From: Sipunculus nudus
Taxonomy: Eukaryota > Annelida > Sipuncula > Golfingiida > Sipunculidae
DNA length: 64,000 bases
Direction of reading: 5' to 3'
Assembly: GCA_026874595.1 (NCBI GenBank)
Contig: CM049322.1
Span: forward strand, 34,687,840 to 34,751,839
This document shows, piece by piece, positions 1 to 10,839 of the stretch. Numbering within the stretch: the first letter of the stretch is position 1; every line of letters starts with the position of its first letter. The translations under genes were made by a program, and so were the position numbers. The notes beneath the pieces were generated by a model. That model was not told the origin of the DNA. It did no database searches and worked only from the letters and a program-made list of their open reading frames with translations.

Positions 1-97
1 CAGAAAAGTCGGTACACTGCCTACGGCAATCGAACCCATGACCTTACGATTGCCGGTCGCTTGTTCTATCCACTGAGCCACAGCCGATCCCCGACAG
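1..97 (-). mobile_element. tRNA-derived SINE head, cut by window start
   Basis: Read on the minus strand, this stretch has a Pol III A-box-like segment (TGGCTCAGTGGATAGA) followed about 30 bases later by a B box (GGTTCGATTGCC). This is the layout of a tRNA gene or tRNA-derived SINE. The sequence downstream of the B box does not pair with the 5' end to form an acceptor stem, so a working tRNA is unlikely. The element continues beyond the window edge, so its body and tail cannot be judged. The head differs from the other SINE heads in the window. Confidence 0.6.
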
Positions 98-366
98 GTC
101 AAGTTCAAGAGTAACAGGACAAAGCCCTGAAGTATCATGGCAAAAACATCCGATGTCTGAGTTCGAGAGAGAGAGAGTCAGCACGACTTCCGCTGCTTCA
201 ACTGTCTGTTTGCGTGTTTGTGTCACAATAAGAGTTAAGTATATTCTTTGCTTCACTGCATGCTTTCCGTGGTGTATTTATTTGAAGAGAATAATTTTGT
301 CCCAATTGTTTCGCAATCAGATACAATCAAGTTTTTAGTTTTCTTATTGTTTTGCAATCTTATACA

Positions 367-372
<6 letters not shown>

Positions 373-420
<48 letters not shown>
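373..420. repeat. (AT)n microsatellite
   Basis: An uninterrupted AT dinucleotide tract, followed by an imperfect GT-rich stretch to about 440. It lies between copies 1 and 2 of the local segmental repeat. Confidence 0.95.
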
Positions 421-429
<9 letters not shown>

Positions 430-812
430 TGTGTGTATAAGAGAACAAACAAAGCTATGGACAAACAGGAAACCATAGTTTATATATATATGCATGCATG
501 ATTTCCTGTTTGTATATTTCTTTTGTCTGTTTTCTTTGTTGTCGAGACGTAATAACATCCAGTCACGTCAGACTGTTCGGTCAAGTTCAAGAGTAACAGA
601 ACAAAGCCCTGAAGAATCAAGGCAAAAACAACCTATGTCTGAGTTCTCGAGAGAGTCAGCACGACTTCCGCTTCGTTTAGTGTCTGTTTGCGTGTTTGTG
701 TCACGATGAGAGTTATTATATATTATTTGCTTCACTGCATGCTTTCCCGTGGTGAATTGATTTGAAGAAAGTGTTTTTAGTTTCCCTATAGTCTTGGAAC
801 CTGATATAATAA

Positions 813-815
<3 letters not shown>

Positions 816-870
<55 letters not shown>
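816..870. repeat. (AT)n microsatellite
   Basis: An uninterrupted AT tract between copies 2 and 3 of the local segmental repeat. Confidence 0.95.
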
Positions 871-873
<3 letters not shown>

Positions 874-1060
874 TGATTTCCTGTTCAATTTCAAGAGTAA
901 AAGGGCACAGCCTTGTTGTATTATGGCAAAAACATCCGATGTCTGAGTGAGAGACAGCGTCAGCACGACTTCCGCCAAATGTACTGTCTGTTTGTGCCAT
1001 GATGAGATTAAAATATATTCTTTTTGAATCCGTGGACACAAATCTGTAAAAACATTACTT

Positions 1061-1590
1061 GAAAATGTATGATATACAGATCCTTTCCTGAATTAATCGA
1101 TTTGTATTACGTAGCAGTACACAGTGCGCATGCGTGATCGACTCCTTTACCACAGGTCATCTACCCCAGGGCAGCGTCTTAAATCGTACAGAATAAATAA
1201 ATGCAAATAAAAACAGACCAAGGGATATTATTGTTAAAAAAATGAATTAAAAAAACGTAAAATCGTATTACTTACAATACAGTTAATGTGCCAAGGTGTA
1301 CGACATAGCTGATATGACTGCACGAGTGTCAATCGTCATTGACAACCACTAGCCGATAGGAGGTGATGTTATTACCCGTGTATGTTTGTTTGTTGCTTTA
1401 AAATTTATTTTGTGTATGTTGGTTCGTGAGATTGCTTGTTTTTAGCAGGATTTCCAAAAAGAAAGTTCTGAATAATTTTCAGTGAATCGTTGTGGGGGGT
1501 AGCAATTTGGGCAAAGAGAAATTTGTTACTGGTCCAAAGATTACGGCTTATCCTATGGGACTGCATTGCCTTGTGATTTAATAAATAAGT
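1061..1590. other. Unique AT-rich DNA, no gene seen
   Basis: There is no repeat copy elsewhere in the window, no tRNA boxes and no coding-like frame. A short frame on the minus strand (1405-1626) overlaps the edge of the next repeat and has no recognisable motif. Confidence 0.5.
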
Positions 1591-2070
1591 TGGGATCTGG
1601 AGAAGACATGGATCCGTAAAAGACATACATCAGGGAAGTCATGAATCTAAAGAAGACATAGATCAAGAAAGAAATGCATTTTGAAAAAAGATTTTGGATC
1701 AAGCAGTCATTTATTTTGAGGAAAAAATGGACCTGGAAAAAGCATCGATCTTGAAAAAATAAACATGATTCTTGAGTAGACATGGATCAGAGAAGACACA
1801 TGGGCACATGGATTTGGTGAAGACATGGATCTGAAAAAAGAACATGGATCTGGTAAAACCATGGGTCTGGAGAAAACATGTGACAGAGAAGATATGGATC
1901 TGTAGAATTCATGGATCTAGAAAACAAATTGACCTGAAGAAAATATGGATATGAAAATAATAGATCTGGAAAAGAAATGAATCCTAAGATAACATGGATC
2001 TGGAAAAAACATGTCTCATGAAAAGACATGGATCTGGAAAAAACATGGATCTGTGACGATATGGATCAAT
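1590..2070. repeat. Degenerate ~17-20 bp minisatellite
   Basis: The core ACATGGATCTGGAAAA recurs throughout with spacing of about 17 to 20 bases and many substitutions and small indels. Copies are clearest between 1800 and 2060, for example CATGGATCTGG at 1846, 1998 and 2028. Minus-strand frames at 1553-1783 and 1787-2029 are translations of this array: they repeat Phe/Asp-Pro-rich words and have no family signature. Confidence 0.8.
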
Positions 2071-2119
2071 GACAACCCCGCAAACCCGATGCGAATCGGT
2101 ATAAAAACCGTTCAATCAG

Positions 2120-2174
<55 letters not shown>
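2120..2174. repeat. (AT)n microsatellite
   Basis: An uninterrupted TA dinucleotide tract just downstream of the degenerate minisatellite. Confidence 0.95.
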
Positions 2175-2177
<3 letters not shown>

Positions 2178-3000
2178 AAATAAAATACAGAAACATCACT
2201 CAAATAGTGTGATTATATTTTCCAATGATTTTCCATTAGTTGGGAAATCTGAATCTGAATGCTGTATATAGCTGTAAAACTCTACACAATTGAAAGAGAA
2301 TGGTCAGATGAAATAGGTTGCTCAAACTCGGGGCGATTCTTGAATGGTGAAGAGTTCCTCGTTTCGTTCTTCTCAAGATGCCAACGGCAAAAATATTAAT
2401 CTGTTAAATATGTATAATCAGAAACATTTTTTGTCCTTCAACAACCAAATCATATATACTTGTATGCCGGACAACTAGTTCTTTAAGTGGATAGCATTTT
2501 TGGGTTCAGTCGCATTGGCTATTAGATATTCTAAAGAATATTTGCTCAACCCCACAAGTGCATTAAATAACTTCAGTTTGTCGTATTTTCCTTTCAGACA
2601 CATTCAAGTGGGGGGTTGATTGGTCTGACGTCCGGCTACCTGGTAAATGGATCATCCATTAAGATGCGTACCAGCAATTACTGTACTGAATACGAATGAT
2701 GACTGCAAATAAATCTGTCGCTTGGCTAATACATACGTGGGATATAGCATTCTAGATAATCGTTACGGTTCCTCATGAAAAAGGGCATGGAACCTCTGCA
2801 ATCATTTCAATTTATGTCGGGAAGTTTAGTGACATGACATTTCGGCCGGAAAGCGTTAAATTGGTATAATTTTTCTGTTACATACGACAACGTAAAACAG
2901 GGGGAAATGTTCCATTTACTTTCATATAACTGTTAAGATAGCTTAGTTGGCTGTGGTTTATATTTATACATTACAAGGCGAGCAACATTTTGCAAAAATA
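2175..3000. other. Unique DNA, nothing recognised
   Basis: No repeat partner, tRNA box, inverted repeat end or convincing frame was found. The composition is AT-rich with short mixed segments. Confidence 0.4.
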
Positions 3001-3235
3001 ACGGATAGAAAATTATCTTGCCCGTGGGCGACCGCATCATTACAGACAACGCCTCATTTACGGAGTATTATTATGCAGATAACCTGGCAGCCTCCCCGTA
3101 AGAAGCTCATATTAATCGTCGAGGTTTGATTAATGAAACTGCACATTCGACTGGAATGACTGAATCAGGTAATTTCATTAATTTTACAAGACGCACCTTT
3201 GCAGGTGTAATGAGAATGATGGCGAAGTCTGTGAA
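3000..3235. promoter_or_regulatory. Possible non-coding regulatory element (homeodomain-site cluster)
   Basis: This tract is visibly less AT-simple than its surroundings. It holds a run of ATTA-core sites in about 120 bases (CATATTAATCG, TTTGATTAATGAAA, TCATTAATTTT, GTGTAATGAG). There is no open frame beyond 60 codons, and no transposon ends. A distal enhancer is possible, but this rests on motif reading only, and ATTA cores are frequent by chance in AT-rich DNA. Confidence 0.2.
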
Positions 3236-3880
3236 GTAATGTTGTTAACAAAAGGTTTCGCAAGCATTCATAAGTGGAAATCAGTTAATATCAGTTTTAT
3301 GTTTTCATTGTGGGAGACTTTTCCCTGAACCGATTCAAAAAATTCTCCTCAGTCGTTAAAAAATATTATTTTATCAATTGTTAATGGAATAATGCCACGG
3401 GAACGTGTGATTTAAAATCACAAAACAAGAGATAATTGGTGATAATTGAACAAACTTTAAGATAAAACTTGGTGATAAACGTCAAGACTTAATAAAACAC
3501 ATGTTTGCTTATTTGGCACTTGAATGAGATTGTTTTTTCCTGTTGGCTCTTTTGTAACGACATTCATTACAACAACTCATTACAATTCATAACGACAACT
3601 CATTCGTTTAACACATACTTCGCCTTTTGTTAAAAAGAGTATGGGCGTGCCGTCTGCAAAATGATGTCGTTGCAAAACACATTCCATTGATGGTGTTATT
3701 TTCTCAGTTCCCTCTGGGCATGAACTGCGCATAACGCTGTTTCAATTACAACCCGGACGGAGGTAATATGATAAAATGTGCCCACACAAACAAACCAACA
3801 TTTAAACATACTTCAGGGTATAAAATAGCTTTCTTATGTGTGGCTTTCCTGATCTGTAAAGTGAGGTACGTGATTAAATA
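3235..3880. other. Unique DNA, nothing recognised
   Basis: AT-rich sequence with no repeat partner in the window and no frame longer than about 60 codons. Confidence 0.4.
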
Positions 3881-4062
3881 CAGTCCAGTCAAATTTGCGT
3901 AATAACACTACCTGTTGGACAGGCTGAATATGGTCTTAATCCACAGGTGGTCGTTTTACACAGATCAGTTAAAACCAATGCCAATGTTATCAGTTCACAT
4001 AAGCTGGCCTTAATATATAGGTAGTCCGATAAGACAGGTGGTCTTTCAGACAGTTTCCACTG
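3881..4062. mobile_element. Probable Tc1/mariner-like MITE
   Basis: The right end reads CAGTTTCCACTG, whose reverse complement is CAGTGGAAACTG. The left end carries CAGTCCAGTCAAATTTGCG just after a TA dinucleotide at 3879-3880. Both ends contain an ACCTGTY-type word about 25 bases inside, in inverted orientation. Inner sequence repeats GGTCTT-type words. The TA target duplication is not intact on the right, so the boundaries are approximate. It resembles the element at 62657-62837 in style. Confidence 0.4.
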
Positions 4063-5221
4063 AACTTATCTTACTGATCCCAGTTTAGTTGACTGATCTC
4101 ACTTTATTTTATCAAAAATATTATATTAAATTTCGAATATAAGATAATTAGTATAGGTTTGAAATCAATATTTATTATTATCGCAACACGTGTATTTTCT
4201 TCAGTTTTGAGAACAATTGTCGATGAGGCAAGCTTAAATTAGACATTATCGAAAAAAATTTACCTTTCATTATACTAAATAACATGATTTATTTCTTTTA
4301 TAACTAGTAATGCTAGTTATTCTCAGGAATGCAGGCCTTTCGAATTCCGGGCTCCCTAATGTTGGGTACTCCGCAACGTATGTTTTCATTTGCTTATCGG
4401 ACCATATGCCAAGGTCCAATGATTCAACTAATTGCATTCACTTATTCAGCCCTTACTCCCATGTTCAATCGGGAATATATCTGACCCAAACCAAAATCTA
4501 ATCAATTCTATACTAACCCGTTCCCGAGGTTACCTGATAATGTCATGGGATTCCGTTAATCATTGCGCAAGTTATGCTGTGAACAAACACAAACACACAC
4601 ACACACACACACACACGAACTGAGATCAAAGAGTTTTATTCACTAACGGAAATGTTGATCAAAACTAAATCAGCAATGCATATATAAATATATATATATA
4701 TATATACCGAATGTTGGGAATGTATCGACACGCCTGAGGCATATGGCTAGCTCTGCCACAGAAGTGTTCAAACCTTGTAGTCGTGGGGTCATTATCCCTG
4801 CGTTTCAGTTTTTAACCAAAGCCGAAAAGATTAGCCTGAGGAGCGTCGGTCACGCATTACAGTGTTCAAAATATCCTCCGCCTCCCGGTATCAAAAATAA
4901 ATAAGGGATATTAAACGTAAAAGAACATTTTGGCCACACACCCATGTAGTGTGTTTTGGTGGAGAACATCCGTCTTCTGTTGACGGCTTGCTATTGACAC
5001 GATATATGTATTACAAGAACGTTCTCGCGGGAGTCATGCTTGTTAATATTTTATTTACCATCAATAAAAGAAAGATTGCGTCATCTAGATATTTACCATA
5101 TTTACCATATTTACCATATTGTTTAGCTTGATTTTCAATTGTTTTCTATGGCGTTTCCGGATTCGATGGTTTTCAAATAAAGTCTGTATAGCCAAATCAC
5201 TTAATGTTTTCGATGAATTTC

Positions 5222-5224
<3 letters not shown>
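4063..5224. other. Unique DNA with short simple repeats
   Basis: It contains an (AC)n stretch near 4591-4615, a short (AT)n near 4682-4706, and a 9-bp tandem ATTTACCAT repeated three to four times near 5089-5120. Short frames in this stretch are unsupported. Confidence 0.5.

Positions 5225-5272
<48 letters not shown>
5225..5272. repeat. (AT)n microsatellite
   Basis: An uninterrupted AT dinucleotide tract. Confidence 0.95.
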
Positions 5273-5275
<3 letters not shown>

Positions 5276-5608
5276 ATGATAGAAGAGTGGGTTGACTATA
5301 TTATAGGGCGGGCCTAGATTAGGGTTCGGATGTTGGCGGAGGAGTGCGCTTTATAGGGGCTTTCTAGTTTTACATGGTACTAAATGTTTTTAAATTAAAC
5401 AGCGCACTAAAGCTTGTAAAAGGAATCAATTCCCCTCCTTCACTATGACAAAAGGGCTAAGCATCTTCTAACTCGAGAGCGGCATTGAACCATGAAGTTT
5501 AAAACTTATAACGGATGCACAAATAATTCTAAGTGTTTAATTGTTGAAGAAGTTATTTAATGCTTGTCTTACCTGTAAGCTTGGACTTGTATGACATACC
5601 TATCCATA

Positions 5609-5610
<2 letters not shown>
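5273..5610. other. Unique DNA between two AT tracts
   Basis: It includes a relatively G-rich patch (5280-5360) without recognisable coding or repeat identity. Confidence 0.35.

Positions 5611-5660
<50 letters not shown>
5611..5660. repeat. (ATT)n grading into (AT)n microsatellite
   Basis: Several ATT units pass directly into an AT dinucleotide tract. Confidence 0.9.
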
Positions 5661-5662
<2 letters not shown>

Positions 5663-6430
5663 TAATGGGTCGAAGAACTTAATCCATATCACTAATCGGG
5701 CGCTGTCATATCATCTCAAAAGGCGTCAAGAAATGTGACATTTTCCCGGCATGCCGTTTTGAAACAGATAAAATCATAAACAAAGGAAATCCCCGCTGGA
5801 CGTTGACCTTCAATGTACTGGCGAGGAGTAATTTTTTTTACCGCTTACGCATAAAACTAAGTTTTCTAGTTGTCATCCATGGTTAACACAAAGACTCATC
5901 TGATAATGTTCTACAACAAAGTATGTTTTATCAAGAAATATTCTTTATAACGCTGGCTACACAGCAAACTCGAAAATACCTTTTACGCCTTTTCTATTTT
6001 TCGCCTTCTATATTTAAAAATCAAATAAGGTCTTTTGATATTGACGTCATTAAACAAGCCCTATAAGAAGTTTTAAATTAAATCATCATGGCTACGAGAT
6101 ACCTCGCGTAAAGAAACCGTTTCCGCGATCCACTTGCTATTCAAAAATATCCCTCATTTGGGCGTAATTGCAAAACTTGAACAATGCATAAAACAGGTAC
6201 GGCGTGGTATAAATAAAACCGGTTTTTCATGACACCGGTAATTTGAATGTAGATCCACTGTTCAGTTAAACATGATCTTAGTGATTTTTACCGTTGTCTC
6301 TTTGAGAGCAATGACCTGGTAATTTCGTTAAGCGGGACGTTAGCTCGATGAATCTGGTTAGACTGGAGTTAAAAAAATGTTGTTCTCAAAAAGTAAAACC
6401 CATAAAGAGGTCTATAAAATGATTAATCCA
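5661..6430. other. Unique DNA, nothing recognised
   Basis: No repeat partner or coding-like frame was found. The sequence leads into the 30-bp minisatellite, and degenerate GACGA words start near 6440. Confidence 0.4.
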
Positions 6431-6494
6431 AACTTAGTTCGACGACGATGAAACCTCTATGATCAACATCCCAGTTCACGCAACTACTATGAAA

Positions 6495-7028
6495 ACCAAC
6501 TCGGTCGACGAAACTAGAGAGATAAACAAGTCAGTCGACGAAACTACAGAGATAAAAACTCAGTCTACGAAACAACAAGGATTTCCAAGTCAGTCGACGA
6601 AACTACAAGAATATCTAAGTCAGTCGGCGAAACTACAAGAATATCCAAGTCAGTCGACGAAACTACAAGGATTTCCAAGTCAGTCGACGAAACAACAAGG
6701 ATATCAAAGTCAGTCGACGAAACAACAAGGATATCAAAGTCAGTCAACGAAACTACAAAGATATCAAAGTCAGTCGACGAAACTAAAGAGATAAACAAGT
6801 CAGTCGACGAAACAACAAGGATATCAAAGTCAGTCAACGAAACTACAAAGATATCAAAGTCAGTCGACGAAACTAAAGAGATAAACAAGTCAGTCGACGA
6901 AACAACAAGGATATCCAAGTCAGTCGACGGAACTACAAAGATATCCAAGTCAGTCGACGATACTCAAGATATAAACAAGTCAGTCGATGAAACTACAGTG
7001 ATATACAAGTCAGTCGACGAAAATGCAT
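6495..7028. repeat. 30-bp minisatellite with a 90-bp higher-order repeat
   Basis: A 30-bp unit, core AAGTCAGTCGACGAAAC, repeats about 18 times. Most units contain the palindrome GTCGAC. Monomers differ in their second half (for example ACTACAA, AACAACAAGG, CTAAAGAGATAAAC). Three distinct monomers form a 90-bp block that occurs twice in succession without difference, 6729-6818 and 6819-6908. More degenerate units precede the array from about 6435. Because 30 is divisible by three, both strands stay open: a 111-codon plus frame (6459-6794) and a 127-codon minus frame (6565-6948), each repeating a 10-residue word. Neither looks like a gene. Confidence 0.93.
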
Positions 7029-7672
7029 AACTCGAGCTTGTATATTTATAATTCGGTTTAATTTGTTACTACCAAGCGTTGGTTCAGTGTAATCCTTGTT
7101 TTAAAATGTGTTATCGCAACGTTTTGCACACAATATACTCGCTTTCGTATTATAAGGACAACAGGCAAGCCGTCATTTTGCCAACTCTGTACATCACACT
7201 ACGCTTCAGCCAATCATGTAAGTTCTTTTTCATTTGGTTGTTGTATGACATAATTAAACCGATTTCCAAGTAAACTGACCAAACACTATAGAAATTTATA
7301 CCAATAGAATTCCAGTTCATGTGCACAGACGGACACGAGTGCAGTTCTAAAGGCATTGAGATCCTGACGTAATTCTGACGCAAATCTTTGAAAACGGATT
7401 ACGTGTGTTTATTGTTGCAAGAATTAAAAAAAGAAAAAAATTTGTAAGGGGATTGTGTATTTTGGTGAAAAGGATTTGTTTCCTGACATTGAGCTAAGAT
7501 ACCTCGCTGTAACGAAAAAATTGAGTTGAAACTTGATAAATAAGATGTCTTATTGTGCCAGTAGCTATCACAGTGAAACATAACTCTTCATTTAATAAGT
7601 GAAAATATGCTTTTCTTCCTTTTTGCATTTTATAAACATTGTTGTTTATGGCTGATTCTAACCGTCTGTAAT
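7029..7672. other. Unique DNA, nothing recognised
   Basis: AT-rich sequence with overlapping short frames on both strands. None has a family motif, and no repeat partner was seen. Confidence 0.4.
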
Positions 7673-7872
7673 TAGGGGCGGATTCAAGGGGGTGGGGCAT
7701 AGTGGTTGCCTCCCCCACTTTCCTTCTTGCTGAATTATTATGCCGAAACACAGCGTCGAAATTCCCATTTCCCCTTACTGTATTATAACAGATTAACTTT
7801 TCAAACAGTTTCTTCTGCAAGAGAGCGGGAAATAACCCTTCATACCCTCCCCTTCGGCGCCTGCCCCTCATA
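7673..7872. mobile_element. Small hAT-like MITE (tentative)
   Basis: The left end reads AGGGGCGGATTCAAGGGGG. The right end, reverse-complemented, reads GAGGGGCAGGCGCCGAAGGGG with small gaps. GGCGGAT-type G-rich termini of this kind match the right end of the element at 44159-44717. The interior has no ORF. Target duplications are not clear, so the exact ends are uncertain. Confidence 0.4.
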
Positions 7873-8090
7873 GTTAATTGGTCCCCCTCCCCCTTCATTG
7901 TAAATCAACTATCAGCCAAGGTAATTACCGGCTTTCAAATAGCGCCCACTGTAATAAAGAAGCATTTTGTCAACTGCATCGTCCTTTGGTTCAAACAAGA
8001 TATACACGTTATATTACATATTTTATTTTGCAATGCGCTCTAATTTTAGTAAGATATTATACTTTCACACACACACAAATACACACACAC
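7873..8090. other. Short spacer with (AC)n
   Basis: It holds a CA-rich microsatellite near 8065-8090 and no gene. Confidence 0.5.
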
Positions 8091-8160
8091 ATATTATTAT
8101 TATTATAATTACTATTATAATTGTTATTATTATTATTATTAAAATTATTATTATTATCAT
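8090..8160. repeat. (TTA)n microsatellite, imperfect
   Basis: ATT/TTA trinucleotides run almost without a break, interrupted by TAATTAC and TTGTTATT. Confidence 0.85.
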
Positions 8161-9268
8161 TAGTGTACAAGATACGCATTTCAGTAATATGCCTCTCTTT
8201 TTACCAAACTTTTTTTGTGATTTTAGTTCAGGTTTTAGTCAGAAGATGGCAGTGCGGTCAAGCATGTTGGATGAGAGATTTATGTTCCCTTTATCGGGAA
8301 CACTTGTTTGTTCACACATAATGTTTATTGTATAGCACTTTCGATATTGTTGTATCGAATGATCGATAAATCAAAAGGAGCTGATCATCGATGGCTCTGA
8401 CAATAGCAAAACTCTCTCACCATGAAAACATCTATATTTTGTTAATTTTGTCTCCGATAAGTCATACAAAGATAATATAAATTAGACCATGTCGCCTACA
8501 GAACATTGACATATTCCTTAATAAGATGAAAAAAATGTTTTTTATCATATCTTCTCTTTCGGCAGTAGTAGTTGGCAAAACGAGTAAGCAAACAGCCTGA
8601 AACCGAACGTGCATTAACCGAAGGTGCTAGCGGTGATACACCTAAACGTACTCATTTGTTTACCGCGGTGATCTGTTTTCCAGATCAACCAAAACACTAA
8701 TTATTCATAATCCGGTGTATTACGGTAAGCGTTTTGTATCAGCCAGACCGTATTGTCCTATAAAAGAAATAGCCACTGCTAACAAATTGAAGCTATCCAT
8801 GAAGCCACACCATAGGCGATTTAATGACGCACGTAGTATAGATATCTAACAAGTCTTGTTGGAAACTCATATCGGCTCCAAATCCCAATTGCTCCAGTGC
8901 GTGACTTTGGCCATTTGTTTTACTTATTCTTACTGGCAAGAATATAAATGTTATGACATCACCCGGTTTGTCCAAGGGTTTTACAGATCTTGCGCCGTTT
9001 AAATGAGTGCAAAACTCTCATTGACTTTTAAATTCATTTGCTCCTAATTGCCTCCTAATTACTGCTGCAAGCACTGCTGTTGCTCAAATTAGTTAATGCT
9101 CATATTTATCGAATTGGACACGCTAGGAAGCTTTCTGTACTTTGCCAAATAACAGCACATCCTACTTTGCTGAATGGTTCATGTTTAAATTTAAAACCAA
9201 TGACGGGGACAGAAAATATGACAAACTTAAATCGGAGAATTTATAATATAATGTAACAAGAAGTGTCT
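8161..9268. other. Unique DNA, nothing recognised
   Basis: No repeat partner and no coding-like frame. A 122-codon frame ending at 8335 starts in the (TTA)n tract and is mostly repeat-derived. Confidence 0.4.
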
Positions 9269-9430
9269 GGGTAGGCTTCGGCCCAGTGGTTAAAACGTTG
9301 GGCTTCGGAAAGAGGAAGTTTCCGTTCGAATCCCGCCAGTCCTTTCCTTCTGCTGGAGATCGTTTTCACTCGAGAAAAATCTCATCCTGAAAGGCACAGA
9401 GGGACGGCCGGGACTACTTGTCACAACTGT
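9269..9430 (+). mobile_element. tRNA-derived SINE
   Basis: The A-box region reads GGCCCAGTGGTTAAAACG and is followed by a B box, CGTTCGAATCCC, at about 9332-9343. The spacing is that of a tRNA. A body rich in short GC words continues to about 9430 (GGCACAGAGGGACGGCCGGG). The head resembles the one at 26240 (both share CAGTGG/TAGTGGTTAA followed by a CG-rich loop), so the two may be one family. The acceptor stem does not close, which argues against a working tRNA gene. Confidence 0.65.
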
Positions 9431-10012
9431 CAAACTTTAAAATCCTAATTTGTAACATTCCAAAGAAATATATGTTGTTCGTATTTATACATGCGTATGC
9501 TAACAAATTATTACTTATCCATGATATCCTTACCACAAAAAAACACCCATGTTTATACAAATTGCCTATAGAAACAATTCTAATCCGATATATGTGAAGG
9601 GACTATATTACTCTCTTTGCTATATTTTAAACTACGTGCATTGTGGGGGTCAGATTGTGACGCCCCTAAACCGTAAACAGCAGAGTCGATCTCCTGTGCG
9701 TCTGAGTGTGCGCAGTTTGGTGAGCCCTTTAGATGGCTACATGGTGAAACCTCAGTAGACGTCAGAGCTTAGCTCTCACATGTAAACAACGGGTTATAGC
9801 CAACTCCTAGCCGGCCGCATGGTAAACCTTCATAATAAGATAAGGATTAATAACATATTATTCATATCGCACCTTTGTCTTCATTCAACCAACTGTGCCA
9901 TTGCAGATCCTGGAACTTTATTTGACCAAAAAATGTACCAAAAAATTTGAGCCAATAAAGTATAAATATCCTACTTCAGCAATTATTACATGGCGTGGTT
10001 TACAGTGGGGTT
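9431..10012. other. Unique DNA, nothing recognised
   Basis: No coding-like frame, repeat partner or element end was identified. Confidence 0.4.
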
Positions 10013-10035
10013 TTTCACACACACACACACACCCT

Positions 10036-10086
<51 letters not shown>
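10013..10086. repeat. (AC)n-(AT)n compound microsatellite
   Basis: AC repeats (to about 10053) pass into AT repeats. The AT part directly abuts the solo LTR that starts at 10087, and the LTR ends again against AT repeats. The retrotransposon therefore probably inserted inside an existing AT tract. Confidence 0.9.
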
Positions 10087-10090
<4 letters not shown>

Positions 10091-10827
10091 ACGGAACCTA
10101 ATATCAACAGTATGCGTGATGAACATAAAATTAAGATTCTGTAACACTAGGCAGCGTGAAATGTCTAGGAAAATGAATTAAGAAGTCAGTGGTTCTTTGT
10201 TAACAAATTACTATAATTTATTCTTAAAACAACCCTAACATTACAATACACTAAATCAATACAATGACACAGTATAACAGCAAATCAATACAATCACACA
10301 GTAAAATAAACAAAGTGCACAGTACCTGGATACCACCACTGTCACAACGAAAGTCCACACAAACTCTCCCGGAGAATAACAGTCCAATGTAAAGCTCTTG
10401 TAACAATCCAGAAAGTAAACATGAGGCAGGCAGCACCAAATTATATAGAGTAAGAAATCTCTCACCTCTCTCTCGGCCCTAAAATTCCCCTATTTATAAC
10501 TTTTCACCCCAAGCCGAGAATTTTCCACTTCTCGAACAGTCTAAAGAATCTAACACAACACACAGTAAACACGCGTTACAGGAATCATCTAGAAAAACGA
10601 ATGCCGTGTCTCAACATATCAGGGTCCACACGTGAGCTCGCCCCGGCTCGGCCAGGCGAGAAAGTCCCAAGCTAGCATGACAACGAGAGTTCAGCCAGTA
10701 CAGAATAAACTGAGAATGCAATACGCGGCCAGACACGGGCGCCACAACACGAGTTACGCCCGTGTCACACAACAAAAAAAAGACATTTGTAAGACTTGTG
10801 CATACATTAAAAAGGGCACCTGTAACA
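10087..10827 (-). mobile_element. Solo LTR of an LTR retrotransposon (copy A)
   Basis: The segment starts TGTTACGG and ends CTGTAACA, which gives the TG...CA ends and short terminal inverted repeat (TGTTACRG) typical of an LTR. It is about 741 bp and is bounded by ATAT on both sides. On the minus strand a TATA box (TATAAATAGGGG, 10487-10498) and a downstream AATAAA-type signal (near 10212-10226) are in the order expected of an LTR. A diverged second copy lies on the plus strand at about 53846-54598. No internal gag or pol sequence or second LTR is next to it, so it is a solo LTR, expected after recombination between two LTRs. Short frames on both strands inside it are not genes. Confidence 0.8.
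10487..10498 (-). promoter_or_regulatory. TATA box of solo LTR A
   Basis: The minus strand reads TATAAATAGGGG. The equivalent position in copy B reads TATAAATTTGGGG (about 54083), so the box is conserved between copies. Confidence 0.6.
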
Positions 10828-10839
10828 ATATATATATAT

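Larger units (their letters stand above)
99..1060. repeat. Three-copy segmental repeat with (AT)n spacers
   Basis: A block beginning TCAAGTTCAAGAGTAAC occurs near 99, near 581 and, with a variant start, near 883. Each copy carries the same internal words in order: AAAGCCCTGAAG, GGCAAAAACA, GATGTCTGAGT, a GA-rich stretch, CAGCACGACTTCCGC and CTGTCTGTTTG. Copies 1 and 2 also share the tract ending TTGCTTCACTGCATGCTTTCC. Copies are separated by (AT)n tracts (373-420 and 816-870). The word GCATGATTTCCTGTT occurs after an AT tract at about 491 and 871. A short inverted repeat (ACAAACAGGAAA / TTTCCTGTTTGT) lies at about 461-515. Open frames here on both strands are repeat read-throughs. Confidence 0.8.

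Noticed and set aside
5089-5120. CRISPR-like short direct repeats (ATTTACCAT)
   Set aside because: Units are contiguous with no spacers, and the genome is clearly eukaryotic. This is a short tandem repeat.
6565-6948. 127-codon minus frame with regular 10-residue repeats
   Set aside because: It is a translation of a 30-bp minisatellite whose plus strand is equally open.
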